Assembly (NCBI GenBank): GCA_009760855.2 | Contig: WPIO01000168.1 | Coordinates: 55,001 to 119,000, forward strand | Length of the DNA stretch: 64,000 nt | Direction: 5' to 3' | From: Cristatella mucedo | Taxonomy: Eukaryota; Bryozoa; Phylactolaemata; Cristatellidae | Shown here: positions 1 to 10,188 of the stretch, piece after piece | Position numbering within the stretch: the stretch's first letter is position 1 | How the letters are laid out: each line of letters starts with the position of its first letter | Made by a program: the position numbers and the translations under genes | Notes under the pieces: model-generated | What the model saw: only the letters and a program-made list of their open reading frames with translations | Database searches by the model: none | Told to the model about the DNA's origin: nothing

Positions 1-1140
1 ACTTGCTTGTCGTACATGCGCGAGCCACACCCGCTAACTAATACGTCGACCGTAGCGCCAGCTGTGCCAACTACTGCGCATACAACGAGCAGCGCATCTG
101 CACTCGTCCGGCTGCTGGCCCGACCGTGTGCAGCAGCTGCTGCAGTCAATCCAACGTCGACCCTTCAGAACGACAGCAGCAGCAAGCTCAGCTGATGGAT
201 ACGTCGCGGTGCGTGACCACGTCCTAACCTTTGGGTAGCCGGCCAGTTAAGGAGGCGGCGGCACCCAATCACGTGACACACTAGGTACTGGCGGCCAGTC
301 TGTCAGCAAGGCGGTCCGCCCAGCGGCTGCAGCAGCTGCCTCGGCTCGATCTGCGCCGCCTTCGGAGCCATGCGCTTGGTGGCGGCGGCGGCGGCACGCT
401 TGGGTGCATCGCCTAGGTGCATCGTCTGATGCCTGTGTGCCTCGACCCTATCGCGATTTCGTTAGCTGTGCAGGAGAGCCAGCCAGCCAGTCGTACCTGC
501 TGCAGCTGCTGGCGGCCGACCGAGCGAGCTTCCAATGCCAGAGGCGTCGGCCGAGACGCCAGCGCTCGAGGCCTCAGCAGGCGCAGAGCTGCCGCAGCAA
601 CAGATACTGCTGCCTCCTTCGCCCGAGGAATATCCAGTCGCAATCTACAGCCGCTGGTCGTTGCTGAGCAGCGGCCAGCAATCTAAGAATGCTCGCCCGA
701 AGCTGAGAACTTGTGCTCGGTTTGCGCAGTGGCGAAGCCGCTTCCCAGAGCGTCGGCGCTCGGCGTGCCTTGTCCTACGACTCTTTCCTGACGTCGGTCG
801 GGTGTCGGCAGCGACGACTTTTAATGCTTTTGCATTTGAAAAACCCGAGCTCGATGGCATCGCAGCCGTTTGCCTTCGACGAAAGAGTGGAGACACTGCG
901 CTGCCTCTTGTGCTGCGCAGGTTCGTGCATACATCGTCTTCGCTGTCTCAGCAGTAGCAGCCTCGAGGCGAACGCATATCTCGAGGTAGCTGTCTCAGGA
1001 TGAGACATTGCAGCCGATGTGAGCACTGGTTCGGGGTAGTGTGTGCGCCGCCCTGGCGTTGCGCCTAGCGTTTAAACATAATTGTGACCATCTGTGCTAA
1101 ATCTAATTTGAACCCGTGTATGAAAAAATAAACCTTTTGA
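1..1140 (+). other. GC-rich possible 3' part of an unidentified gene
   Basis: This stretch is GC-rich and has several overlapping open frames on both strands, the longest on + at 535-957 (about 140 codons). None matches a family I recognise, and overlapping frames in GC-rich DNA are weak evidence. What favours a real transcript end on + is the abrupt change at about 1060 to AT-rich sequence holding a canonical AATAAA at 1127-1132. A GGC-rich run lies at about 380-396. It could be the terminal exon and 3' UTR of a gene starting left of the window, or just a CpG island. I assign no function. Confidence 0.25.
1127..1132 (+). terminator. Candidate polyadenylation signal AATAAA
   Basis: A canonical AATAAA follows about 60 bases of AT-rich sequence after a GC-rich block and is followed by a T-rich stretch (TTTTGATTTATT). 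It fits a 3' UTR end for a + strand transcript, but the hexamer alone is common by chance. Confidence 0.3.
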
Positions 1141-1570
1141 TTTATTATTACTTGATCGATTTTAGGATTCCTGCTTTTTTTCTCAGGTTCTCGAATGCGA
1201 CGAGGTCTTAGTAGAATTATTTGGTCTACGAATCACAGTCAGACACATTTCGTGCAGCTTACTCGTGATGAAGTAAAAATGATCGAAGATCAATAACTCA
1301 GAAATATAATTTTTTCATCTTGAGTGTTCTCAAGCAAGCATACTGCCAGTTGATTCTCATTGCAACTTAGCAGAGTGGTTCTCCAAATGCTTCGTTGTCA
1401 GATGGAACCGAATAGGGGCCCCAGGCCGCTTGGGACTACCGTCTCCCCCCCCCCCAGGATTACGAGCACTCGTTGCCTTGCATTCTTTCCTCAGTACCTT
1501 CATGCCTCCCTCCTGCTGAACGAGTCGCTAAACTCGCATACCAACAGTTCTCCTTCGGAGTCGCGCACAA
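1133..1570. other. No recognisable feature; poly-C run
   Basis: Nothing recognisable. A run of about 12 C lies at 1444-1455. Confidence 0.3.
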
Positions 1571-1574
1571 TCAT

Positions 1575-2690
1575 TGCTACTCACATCTGATCGCGTTCAA
1601 TCCGTGTCGTGTGTGGGTCAGGTCTCATCCACCCGACCAGTCACCCGTGGAGTCCCTCGTGGGTCCGCTCTCGGTCCCTTTCTGTGCTCTATGTATACTT
1701 AACCACTGAGAATTGTGATTAAGGCCCATCGAAGAGGATATCACTTTTATGCTCACTCAGCTGTCATTCAAACCGTCGGAATCCGTTGCAGCAACTGATA
1801 CATTGAATGCTTGCCTTGCCGACATTCGATCCTGGGTGTCAGAAAATTTCTTGAAACTAAGCGACTAGAAAACTGAACTGCTGCTCATAGGACTCCCTAA
1901 ACGTGTGGCTGGATTAGAAAGCTTTGCTCTTTGAATAGGTGATGCGGTTGTGCGACCATCACCACGTGCTCAAAATTTAGGTGTCGTTTTCTACAACTGC
2001 CTGTACTTTAAAAGCTTCATTCAGAAGACTGCATCTTCAGCAAGCCATACCATCCTATCACTACGATTAGGAGCTGTCCTCCACGGTGGCTTGCAAAACA
2101 TTTAACTCGCTTCTACATCTGTCTCGGCTAGATCATTGTAATTTTCTTTTGGCTGGACTACCAAAAAAAGCAAGTAGGCCACTGCAGATGGCTATGAAAT
2201 ATGGCTGTAAGGCTAGTTTGCAAATCGCAGAGGTTTGGCCATGTGCCTCCTTTTCTAAAAGAGCTTGGATGGCTGCCGGTTGATCAACGGATACAGATCA
2301 AAGTTTTTACACTGACCCGCAAGGCACGCCACGGCTTGGCTCTTCCATACCTAGCTGAACTGCTGCATCAGTTTTAGCCTCCTCGTGCCCTCAGGTCCTG
2401 TATGGACATTAAATTAGCCGTTAGGTTCCTCAGCATAAAGATCGTTGGCGACAGAAGCTTTTGTTCTTCAGGTCCTAGACTGTGGTACTCGCTTGCACAA
2501 TTCTTACACAACGGCAACTTCTCTCCTGCTGCCTACTATGGCTCATCCTTTCCAGCATTCCCGAGTTGCTACTTCTATGTTACTCACTACCTCAACTGCT
2601 CTCCTGACTCTGCTATGCTTCCCAATTTCTCTTTGTTGCGTGAGATGAAGTCTGTTGGCTACCGAATGTCTACCGGTGGTTTCTTAACAA
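1575..2690 (+). mobile_element. LINE-B degenerate copy (RT part and 3' half)
   Basis: The sequence aligns by eye with the better LINE-B copy at 27330-28740. It shares the join 'GGGTCAGGTCTCA' near 1617, the 'TTCAAACCGTCGGAAT' block near 1770, the CACCACGTGCTC block near 1955, and the C-terminal LDYCNSLLAGLPKKA-like region near 2120-2180. The frame is broken many times, so it is a dead, old copy. It lacks the 3' 'CGGAGATA' tail and runs into a Tc1/mariner-like scrap. It is useful as the empty site for the solo LTR at 27385. Confidence 0.8.
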
Positions 2691-2725
2691 TATATCCTAA
2701 TTCGATTGCCCTCCTGCGATGGCTA

Positions 2726-2794
2726 ATTGACTGGCCAAGTCAGTCTCGAGACCTTAACCCAGTGTTACAATTGTGGGATGAAATCGAGCCGAAG
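2726..2794 (+). mobile_element. Tc1/mariner transposase C-terminal fragment
   Basis: One open frame reads IDWPSQSRDLNPVLQLWDEI. This matches the highly conserved DWP(x)QSPDLNPIE(x)LWDEL signature around the last catalytic residue of Tc1/mariner DD34E transposases. The catalytic E of the usual 'NPIE' is V here, so the fragment is inactive. A possible second scrap of the same family (HDNDSK, resembling QHDNDPKH) lies at about 3028-3045, in the wrong order. No terminal inverted repeats were found. Confidence 0.6.
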
Positions 2795-2799
2795 CTATG

Positions 2800-3230
2800 G
2801 CGGCTGGCCGGCAGCTTATCGCGGCTAGCGATCCACTTTTCGTTTACTTGCAACGAGCTGAATAGCGGCCTATGTTTGATCAGCTCCGTGCAGGTAATTG
2901 CAAATAAGGAATGGCGCATGAGCCCAGTGCTGCATAACGGAACTCACGTCCCGAGACGTCAATTTACACCTTCGAAACGTCGGACTACCGAGTGCGATGG
3001 CTCTTCGTGGACTGAATTATGTTCTCCTGCACGACAACGATTCTAAACTCATGGCCACCAAAACCCATGCCACATTTTCCGACGGATTTGTCAGTAAGCT
3101 ACGGGCAATTAGACGAGCAGGCCTCGTTGGGTCGGCGACGAACGTAAAGCCTTCTGTTCCAGTTCGAAAAGAGGCCGAATTAGCTGTCGTCACTCCGTAA
3201 AACTCAACCCCATTCATCAGCAGTTCAGCG
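2800..3230 (+). other. Unassigned, possible mariner debris
   Basis: Open for short stretches (for example 2997-3200), with a weak HDNDSK motif that may come from a mariner transposase. No other family signature seen. Confidence 0.25.
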
Positions 3231-5210
3231 GATTCGAGCCTTAGCCCACTGTAAATGACTTACCACATTGCTAGCCGATAGAAGAAGTTGTCTCTATGCA
3301 ATTTTAGAATGTAGACCAGCCTCATTTCCAATCGCCATCGAGCTCGACGAATGACTGCAATCCACCGAAATCCACTCCAATTAGGCTAGCAACGACCAGG
3401 CGTAGGCGTTGCCGAGCTCAAATTTTGCTCTGCGATTGTAGTACACGTTCTAATTCATCTGTCCACCTAATGTAAAGTTGCTTCATGCACGCTCACTTAT
3501 GCAAATGAGCTTTGTCGTCGGACGCCTGTACCGCAATCCACCACGATCCTGTATGACTCTAGAAAAGTATGTGCTCGAGCCTTGAGATGTCACGTAAAAT
3601 GAGAATTGGAGCTTGGAGCAGCCGATTTCTGGATTTCACTATTGGTCCCTGCTATAGCTGTTGATTACCGTGCATTGTTGACAATTAACGTACAAAATAG
3701 CTTGAAAATCCTACGATTTCACTTTTAGCAAGGAAAAATGAGAAATTCGATGAAAATCGGCTCTTCGTGCAGCCAATTTAGTGTCGACTTGTCACGGATT
3801 GTAGTGGAGTGCTGCTTCAAGCCGAGCCGTTGCCGTTGATTGTCAAGCATTGCCCAAAATTGTACGTGCGAAATGGCTTAAAATGACGTGGTTGACTTTA
3901 ACCAGTGTGCTTTTTAGCAAGCATCAAAAATTGGAGCATTGCGAAACCGATTTCAGGTCATTTTGCATCAGATTACTGTAAATTGAGGTTTTTGCCCCGG
4001 CCATTGCAGTCAATTGCTGTGCATTGCTGTGCATTGCTGTGCATTGCTGTGCATTGTGCATTGCTGCCAAATGATCGAGATGATCGACGCTAATTTGTGG
4101 GAATAACCGCAATAACCAAAAATTAGAGCAACGTGCAATCACAATTAGAGCTTAAAAAGTACGTATTCTGGTCGTTTTTCGGCGGGTTGCGGTGCATTGA
4201 CGTACTGGCCCGGACAGTTGCAGTGCATCGCTGCAGAGTGGCCCAGGCAATTACAGTGAATTTATGCGAGGACGCAATAACCGAAGAGTAGAGAGCGCAC
4301 AATCATAATTAGAGCTTCTAGTGTACGAGTTCTGGTTGATGTGTGGCGGATTGCAGCGGATTTCAGCGGATTAAGGTGGATTGTGATATGGGACCGGGTC
4401 GTTGCAGTCGATTGCAATTCATTGCACGAGAACGCACGTGCATAATGGAGCACAATTTTGTGGATGCACTTTGAACTGAGTCTAGTCCTGTACGCAATGT
4501 CAATTAGAGCTTCGCGATGGCGATTTGATAGTTATTTGTAGTGGAATAGAGTGGATTTCGGTAGTTTTCCAGGGCATTTCAGGCGATTACCGCACCACAT
4601 TGCCACAGTGCGAGGTCGCACAAGTTTTTTATTTTACGTGGTTATGCACACACAATGGTGGACTTTAATTTGCAATAAAAGGATAATACTCGTACTCGTG
4701 GAGCTCGGCGAAATGTATTTCGTTTTCTTATGCGGCGGATTCGGTGGATTTAAGTGGATTGCGGTATTGGCCCGGACTACCGCAGTCGATTGCAGAGCAT
4801 TGCACAAGAACGGCTGTGCCAATGCGAGTGAAATTTTAAAATGCAATTGTGGCAGAGTGAGCTTTCATATTCAATCAAAAAAGGAACTTTTCGATCGGAA
4901 TTTCTTTCACCAATGAAATGCAGTAAATTTTGGTATTGGCCTGGGCCACTGCAATCTTATTTCAGTGGACTTGTTGAGAACTCGTGGGCGGAATCGCCCA
5001 GAATTTTCTGGATACATTGTACGTGTAGCCTAGTTTGATATTCCAAACTTTTTAGAGCGGTTCGCAGCTGATGTGAGGTGGGTTTGACGGAAACTAGAAT
5101 GGATCGCGGTAACTCGTCGAACCCACCTCGCCTTCTGGCAGCGTCACTGCTAACTCGCTTCTCAGACGAGGCACACACTCTTTTAGCGTGATTTTTCGCT
5201 GAAGCTAAAC
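3230..5210. repeat. Degenerate satellite-like tract
   Basis: Blocks recur at uneven spacing of roughly 160-280 bp: 'AATAACCG(A/C)A', 'CACAATCA(C/T)AATTAGAGCTT', 'GCGGATT/GTGGATT' and 'TGGCCCGG(A/G)C..TTGCAGT..ATTGC'. Examples are near 3600, 3840, 4100, 4265, 4330, 4500, 4750 and 4950. Near 3360 the GGATT motifs occur in the opposite orientation (AATCCACCGAAATCCAC). I see no long coding frame. It looks like an old, diverged tandem array, partly inverted. Confidence 0.45.
4012..4064. repeat. 10-bp minisatellite (ATTGCTGTGC)n
   Basis: About four to five direct copies of ATTGCTGTGC lie inside the satellite-like tract. Confidence 0.85.
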
Positions 5211-5685
5211 GGTCCTTAAATGCCCAACCGTGCAGGATTTTCCCACGCTCCGGGTCTACTCTACCTTCTTCACGTCATTCGAAATCGTTCTCTTTAGCAT
5301 TGATAAAGTAGCAGCAATTTGACCGTACGGGTGTTCAGCCTCGTACTGTCAATTTACCTGGTACAGAGTTGACCACTCGCGAAGCTCGACGATTCGGCGA
5401 TTTTCGGTGGACGGTTGGTAGGGTTTTTCCTGTAAAATAAGTAATCCTCAACAGGCTAACTGTACAGTTTCGGCTCGTGCGTAACCTCTCGGTTCCAGCG
5501 TGAAATAATGAAGGGATCATTTCTCGAAGCTCGATTCTGGCCAAAACTGCCATTTTTGTAGGAATTGCAGGGATTTTTTGGCAAATTTTGGTGATGCTTG
5601 CGCCTGCTGCTTCTGCTATTGTAATTAGCACAGCCGCCTCAGCCACTAATGTATGACCCACCTGCAGGAGGTGGTTGGGCAATCA
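5211..5685. other. No recognisable feature
   Basis: A 115-codon open frame on - (5335-5682) has no family signature and is probably chance. Confidence 0.3.
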
Positions 5686-5765
5686 ATGGTAATAATAATT
5701 ATACAATTGATAAAGCGCCCTCAGAGAACTCAATCTCTTTCTAGGCGCTTTACATTTGCTGCAAT
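5686..5765 (-). mobile_element. LINE-A 3' tail (short, 5'-truncated)
   Basis: Reads (TAATAATAATTAT) followed by 'TGATAAAGCGCCCTCAGAGA...TCTAGGCGCTTTACATTTGCTGCAA'. This is the reverse complement of the LINE-A 3' end with its ATT-type tail. Confidence 0.85.
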
Positions 5766-6142
5766 TGACTTGGTGCAGCGTCCGGCTTCGATGTAGGATG
5801 TGGCCCGCCACAGACGCACTTCCCCATCTGCAGTGAGTCAGCCAGCTCATATATATGTACCCTTTGAGGGAATACAGATTAAGCTTCGTTTATCGCTCAC
5901 GTCCGTGCTGAGTCTCCGTGAGACTCCGTAAGAATAGCCGCCGCCGGAGCCACTGTCATACTACAGTACAGTGATCATTAGGACCGCTGGTGAAATTGTC
6001 AAACTATCGTGGTAATTCGCAATTGGCCATCCGATAATTAGCGGACCGAACCTGTATCCCAGCTGCAGTCCAATCGGCAGCTTAGGGAAACATGGTAATC
6101 GAGAAAATCTGGACCTTCCAAATACGCTTGCGTTTCAGTGTA
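5766..6142. other. Unassigned; LTR-like composition
   Basis: Contains a TATATATG box near 5854 and a short TG...CA-bounded stretch (about 5790-5965), reminiscent of a solo LTR. No matching target duplication was found, so no call is made. Confidence 0.2.
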
Positions 6143-6560
6143 TTTGCAGGGGCTCGTGCGCACGATGGCGGTGTGACGGAGATGAACGTTGCTCCCACAA
6201 GCGATTTGTGGCGTTGACGACGACGGCTCTACTGCATCATAAGCAGGCGACACGTGCGAGCGAGCGAGCGAGCGCTACGTACAGATGCAGTAGCCGTCGG
6301 GGAAGCAGCTCCGGAATGCGCGGAGAGAAGAGAAAGAGAGCGAAAGGGAGAGCGAGCGGATAGCGTGCATACAGGCCGAGGCACTGGCTGAAAGTTTCTT
6401 GCTGCAGGAGTAGCAGGTCATGCGACCAAAGCTGACCCGTTGCAATTAAATCCAGATTAGTCAGCTGATACTGTGCTACTGCAGTGCCTAATGAGAGTGT
6501 ACTCAGCGCGCGCGTTGGCCGGGCGGGACCGTATTGTGGGCGTGACCACACCCACATACT
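6143..6560. repeat. Repeat U, copy 1 (promoter-like)
   Basis: Aligns with 61763-62300 in the same orientation. Shared blocks are 'GCAGGGGCTCGTG.GC.CGATGGCG', 'CGAGCGAGCG', 'GGATAGCGT..A.ACAGGCC', 'GCAATTAAATCCAG', 'TACTCAGCGCGC.CGTTGGCCG' and a terminal 'ATTGTGGGCGTG.CCAC.CCCACA' GC box. No coding frame is conserved. It may be a duplicated promoter or a non-autonomous element; the family is unknown. Confidence 0.6.
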
Positions 6561-7462
6561 CACTTTGCTAGGGAACTAGTCCCTTCCACTCTGACAACGG
6601 CAATTTTTAGCTCACTCCTTTAAAGCAAGGTAATCTCTATCAAGGCGATTTAAATATGCCGCAGGGCTCGGGCCCGCGGTTTTTAGCGGCTAAGGCGAGC
6701 ACCTTCGCTCTGAGCCAAACTGTATGCATACATACGTACGTATGGAGAAAGTACGGCAGGAGGGGAAACAGGTAAAGAACAGATGGAAGAAAAACATAGT
6801 GGGCCACATAGCCACCAGAGGCATCGGCCGGCTCAAGAGCGAGCGCCCAGAGGCGTGCCGCAGGTAGCGTCGTGCGCTGCGGCGGCGCCAGAATGCCTTA
6901 GCAGTCGCAGGCCCGGAGACCCCGTGCCAACTCTGACCGGAAGCATGTCGAGGTCGAGGTCGTTGCTCGGCCGCCGGAGTCGGGTGTCGCCGTCTGGCGC
7001 TGCCGTGCGGCCCGCGGAGGCGATGCTCAAACCGCGGGCAGTAGAGGAGGAGAGTGCGGATGATGCCAGCCAATTTCAATCCGAAGGTGAACCCAGTTCT
7101 GTCGCCTTTGCGTACTCGTGTGCCGCTGCCACTCTGCGAACCGCGCCCGCCGACCGTCCGCTTGGCGGCGGCGGTGGCGGCGGTCCAGCGCTCGGTCCGC
7201 TCTCGACGACTGCCGTCTCGTCTCGCAGCGAGGCCTGAGCGTGTAGCGACATAGCGCTGCGCACCCGGCCTCCGAGCCGCGTGCTTCTCTGGCCTGCATT
7301 CATATTCGCTCAGCGGTGGTTGGCCTGCAGGTCTCGACCGCCCACCTCCGAAGCCCGCGGGTCGCATCACGGTTCACTGCATAGTTAAAAGGAACCTCGA
7401 AGCAGACGCCAAGGAGTGGTCGCAGGAGGCCGTGTGAGTCGAGTTCGCAGCACCCAACCCTC

Positions 7463-7464
<2 letters not shown>

Positions 7465-7496
<32 letters not shown>
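7465..7496. repeat. (CT)n microsatellite
   Basis: About 16 uninterrupted CT units. Confidence 0.95.
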
Positions 7497-7499
<3 letters not shown>

Positions 7500-7580
7500 C
7501 TTTCACAAGCTTTTCCGGTCGCGCAGCAGCGCGCTGTCGAAAGTCGGCCGCCGACGTCCCACCTGCGGCTCGGCTTCCGA

Positions 7581-7660
7581 TAGAAAGGTCGCAGTCTTCG
7601 AGAGCGTAGCGCTGCCCGCCCCGCGCGCTCGCGACGCTCTCGAAGACTGCGACCTTTCTA
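7581..7660. repeat. Perfect 27-bp inverted repeat
   Basis: Arm 1 (7581-7607) is the exact reverse complement of arm 2 (7634-7660), with a 26-nt GC-rich spacer. The shared core is AGAAAGGTCGCAGTCTTCGA. A third partial copy in the arm-2 orientation lies at 7673-7691. It could form a hairpin or cruciform. Confidence 0.95.
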
Positions 7661-8149
7661 GATACTGCGACTAGAAGACTGCGACCTTTCTCGCGACCCG
7701 GAGGTGACGCGGCCATCGCTCTCACTTTGAGAATGAGCGACCGAATGAGCTTCCGGTCTGACTTCGGCCCTCAGCCTCGGCGTGACTCGACGCGACCACC
7801 CGGCGTACCGCGTGGCGTGTTTTTAGCCTTGCGTGAAATCCCGCGGACCGTTCAGTCGCGTTTACAATTTACGTGCACATGCATTTTTGCACGCCGATGG
7901 GCAAGAGTGCTCGGGTATCGTCGTGCACGCGTCGGTACATCCGTAGCGGGCTCGGCAACGCAGCGATGACTGCACACGTCGGCGTTTGCTGCGGCGGGTG
8001 ATTGTCTGCAGCGAAATCGAGGCTCGATAGGAGGCTCAGAGGCACAATCGGTGGGCGATCGGTAGCCAGCAGAGTATGTGTCGCTCGACCAAGATTTTTT
8101 GCAGTGAGCATAACAAGAACAGCGTAGCAGGTTATGAGAGCAGCTGTGC

Positions 8150-8302
8150 GGATTAATTATAATTATAATTATACACAATATGTAGCTCCCTATGAGAACT
8201 ATATCTATATATAAAATAGGAGTTTTAATTGTCGGTCGTTGGTTCAGGGCCCTTAGAGAACTAAATCTCTTTCCAAATGCTTTACAACATGCTGCAAGGG
8301 AC
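8150..8302 (-). mobile_element. Decayed LINE-A 3' tails
   Basis: At 8240-8302 'CAGGGCCCTTAGAGAACTAAATCTCTTTCCAAATGCTTTACA' matches the reverse of the LINE-A tail. A weaker copy ('TAATTATAATTATACACAATATGTAGCTCCC') precedes it at 8155-8215. Confidence 0.6.
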
Positions 8303-8479
8303 TGCCGACGTGATAGCCGTGATTTAAAGAAATACACGATATCATGCTTAGACAAGCATGCAAAAGACAAATATCGGTCAGCTGTCTCTGCGCCCCAGTG
8401 AACTTTTCGTGCTTTGTACGATGTGCTTGGCATGCAAGATTCAGTGCAGGTTACTGTGAGCCGTGATGGCACACTAGGT

Positions 8480-8600
8480 AAGGCGGTTGCTTTTCATGAC
8501 CTCGGTCCCGAGGTCGTGGGTTCGATTCCTGTCGTGGGCGATCCTTTATCGCCACTGCAAGCGGTGGTGATAGCCGTCAAGGCTCTTCTGTTGCTATACA
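8480..8600 (+). mobile_element. tRNA-like SINE fragment, second type
   Basis: Contains a good B box, GGTTCGATTCC (about 8519-8529), after a weak A-box-like 'TAAGGCGGTTGC'. Unlike SINE-1, the following sequence (GTGGGCGATCC...GATAGCCGTCAA) does not match the LINE-A tail. It is probably a remnant of a different tRNA-derived SINE. It is not a tRNA gene, as no complete cloverleaf fits. Confidence 0.45.
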
Positions 8601-8782
8601 AAAAGAGGCTGTTTAAGCAGCTAGGATTTCTTTTTACTTGTCAGAGGTCTTATTTACTGCCGGTAATAAGTGACTTTAAGCTGGCTTTAGCATGATGGTT
8701 CAGGCATTATAGCTGTTTGGTTTTGCATGCCTGATAACATCCATGTTGCTTACCTCGAAGGTATTGACTGACTCTCTTACAG

Positions 8783-8990
8783 CTAATGCATGCTGACACT
8801 GTGCAGCCACTAACTATATTTGCATGCTGACCTCGTGCATGTCACCTCTAACCATTTTATGCGGGCTCATTGAGCATGCTGCCACTAACTCTTCGATCAT
8901 GCTTCCTACGCGATAAATATGAAGTGTCTTGAAAGAGATTGAGTTCTCCGAGGCACTATAAAAATGTGTTATTATTTTTATTATTATTAC
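8783..8990 (+). mobile_element. LINE-A 3' UTR and tail
   Basis: The blocks GCATGCTGACACTGTGCA, TTTGCATGCTGACC, TCACC.CTAACCAT and GAAAGAGATTGAGTTCTC are followed by an ATT-rich tail. This is the LINE-A 3' end in sense orientation, 5'-truncated. Confidence 0.85.
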
Positions 8991-9065
8991 AGCGAGTTGT
9001 AGGGGCCTGCATTGAGATTAAGTTTTCTGGTGGTGTTATGCAGCCCACCTGTTATTATTGTTATT

Positions 9066-9216
9066 GCCGAGCTGGTTTGGTCTAGCGGTTAAGGTGCTCG
9101 CCCCGACCAAGGTCTGACTGAGGTCGTGGGCTCGAGCCCTGAGGCATATGTGAAGCGCCTGAATAGAGATTAAGATCTCTTGGGGGCTATATAAATGAGT
9201 TATATTATTATTATTG
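9066..9216 (+). mobile_element. SINE-1, best copy
   Basis: tRNA-derived SINE. The A box TGGTCTAGCGG at 9078-9088 and B box GGCTCGAGCCC at 9129-9139 fit the RNA polymerase III consensus and spacing. After the tRNA-like head comes 'GAAGCGCCTGAATAGAGATTAAGATCTCTTGGGGGCTATATAAATGAG', then TTATTATTATT. This tail parallels the LINE-A 3' end (GCGCCTAGAAAGAGATTGAGTTCTCT), suggesting mobilisation by LINE-A. A partial tail of another copy (ATTGAGATTAAGTTTTCTGG) lies just before it at about 9010-9050. Confidence 0.9.
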
Positions 9217-10104
9217 TTATGAAAAGTATCATGTTTAGACCTGCATGCCAAAGCGCCTAGGAAGACACTTAGAGCCATTGATTAGTAGAACCTCTGGCTA
9301 GTGAGATGCACTGAATGATGCACAGGTCAGCACAAAAGGAAAACAGGACAAGTTCACCGGGGACAGCAAAAGCTGAGAGGAGTAGATTTGTCTGTAACTG
9401 ATATTTACATGAAACAGTGTCGTAGCAGGTAGAGTGACCGAAGCTAAAAGCGAGACCCATACTTTCGATTCCTGCAAACATAAGGTCCGATGCTTTGAAG
9501 TACAGACAGAAATGGTGTGATGCAGCTGCTATGTCACTGACTACAGCCTAGACGAACTGCCGAGTTTTTCACTAATGCAGGTGATGCAGACAGGTGGAAG
9601 GGGGCAGACCGGAATACCCGAGTTAAGGAAATTAGCAGTAACCCAGACGTGATGCTGCTAACGTATGACCTAGTTCTCATCTAAGCAGGCTCTGATTTTG
9701 GCTACTCTCCTCAGCTAAAGTAGGTCAACTTGATAATGGAGGAAACGTACTAATTCAATTGGAAAGGGCTTTTAAATTTCTTGCCCAGATTACGGACAGC
9801 CGTCGCTAGAGTGATGCTAGACGAGTCAATTTTGAGGCTTACGTCTGGCATCTATAGCGTGACACTAGCCTTTTCAGCCACCTTACCCATACCAAAATGG
9901 ATGCATGCCAATAGGTTAGTGTTAGCATGCACAATCTCGGCTCGTATTAGAATTTTTTGTACAATTTGAATGGTTGGAGCAAATACTTTGAGGAGCAAGC
10001 AGGCTTCAGCTCAAGCGTCAGCATCCGCCTACGGTTGGGCTGAAGAATGGCACAGGTTAGCTGTCTCTAGGGGTAGCATCATTGCTTAGCAACTTCCCCC
10101 TTTA
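9217..10104. other. No recognisable feature
   Basis: Unique-looking sequence with only short open frames. No repeat family or exon recognised. Confidence 0.4.
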
Positions 10105-10188
10105 ATAATAATAATAATAATAATACATTTGATGTAGGGCCCTCAGAGAACCTAGTCTCCTTCTGAGCACTCTACATTTGCTGCCCTC
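10105..10188 (-). mobile_element. LINE-A 3' tail
   Basis: (AAT)n followed by 'TAGGGCCCTCAGAGAACCTAGTCTCCTTCTGAGCACTCTACATTTGCTG', the reverse of the LINE-A tail. Confidence 0.85.

Larger units (their letters stand above)
6660..8070. other. CpG-rich region with overlapping ORFs, gene not identified
   Basis: GC- and CpG-rich for over 1 kb, with open frames on both strands (226 codons on - at 6690-7370; 151 codons on + at 6783-7238; 141 codons on - at 7300-7725). Several are Ala/Arg/Gly-rich or contain Arg-Glu runs from the CT microsatellite, so they are probably compositional. It resembles a CpG-island promoter with a possible first exon. I found no diagnostic domain. Confidence 0.3.

Noticed and set aside
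1-195. 62-codon ORF at the left edge.
   Set aside because: Short, Ala/Thr/Ser-rich, no homologue recognised; cannot be distinguished from chance.
5790-5965. Possible solo LTR with TATATATG box.
   Set aside because: No matching flanking duplication and no second copy in the window.
6690-7725. Long minus-strand ORFs (226 and 141 codons) as genes.
   Set aside because: They overlap open frames on the other strand in CpG-rich DNA and include Arg-Glu runs from a CT microsatellite; no domain signature.
9066-9140. tRNA gene suggested by A and B boxes.
   Set aside because: The unit recurs at five places with a LINE-like tail and ATT repeats and lacks a full cloverleaf; it is a SINE.
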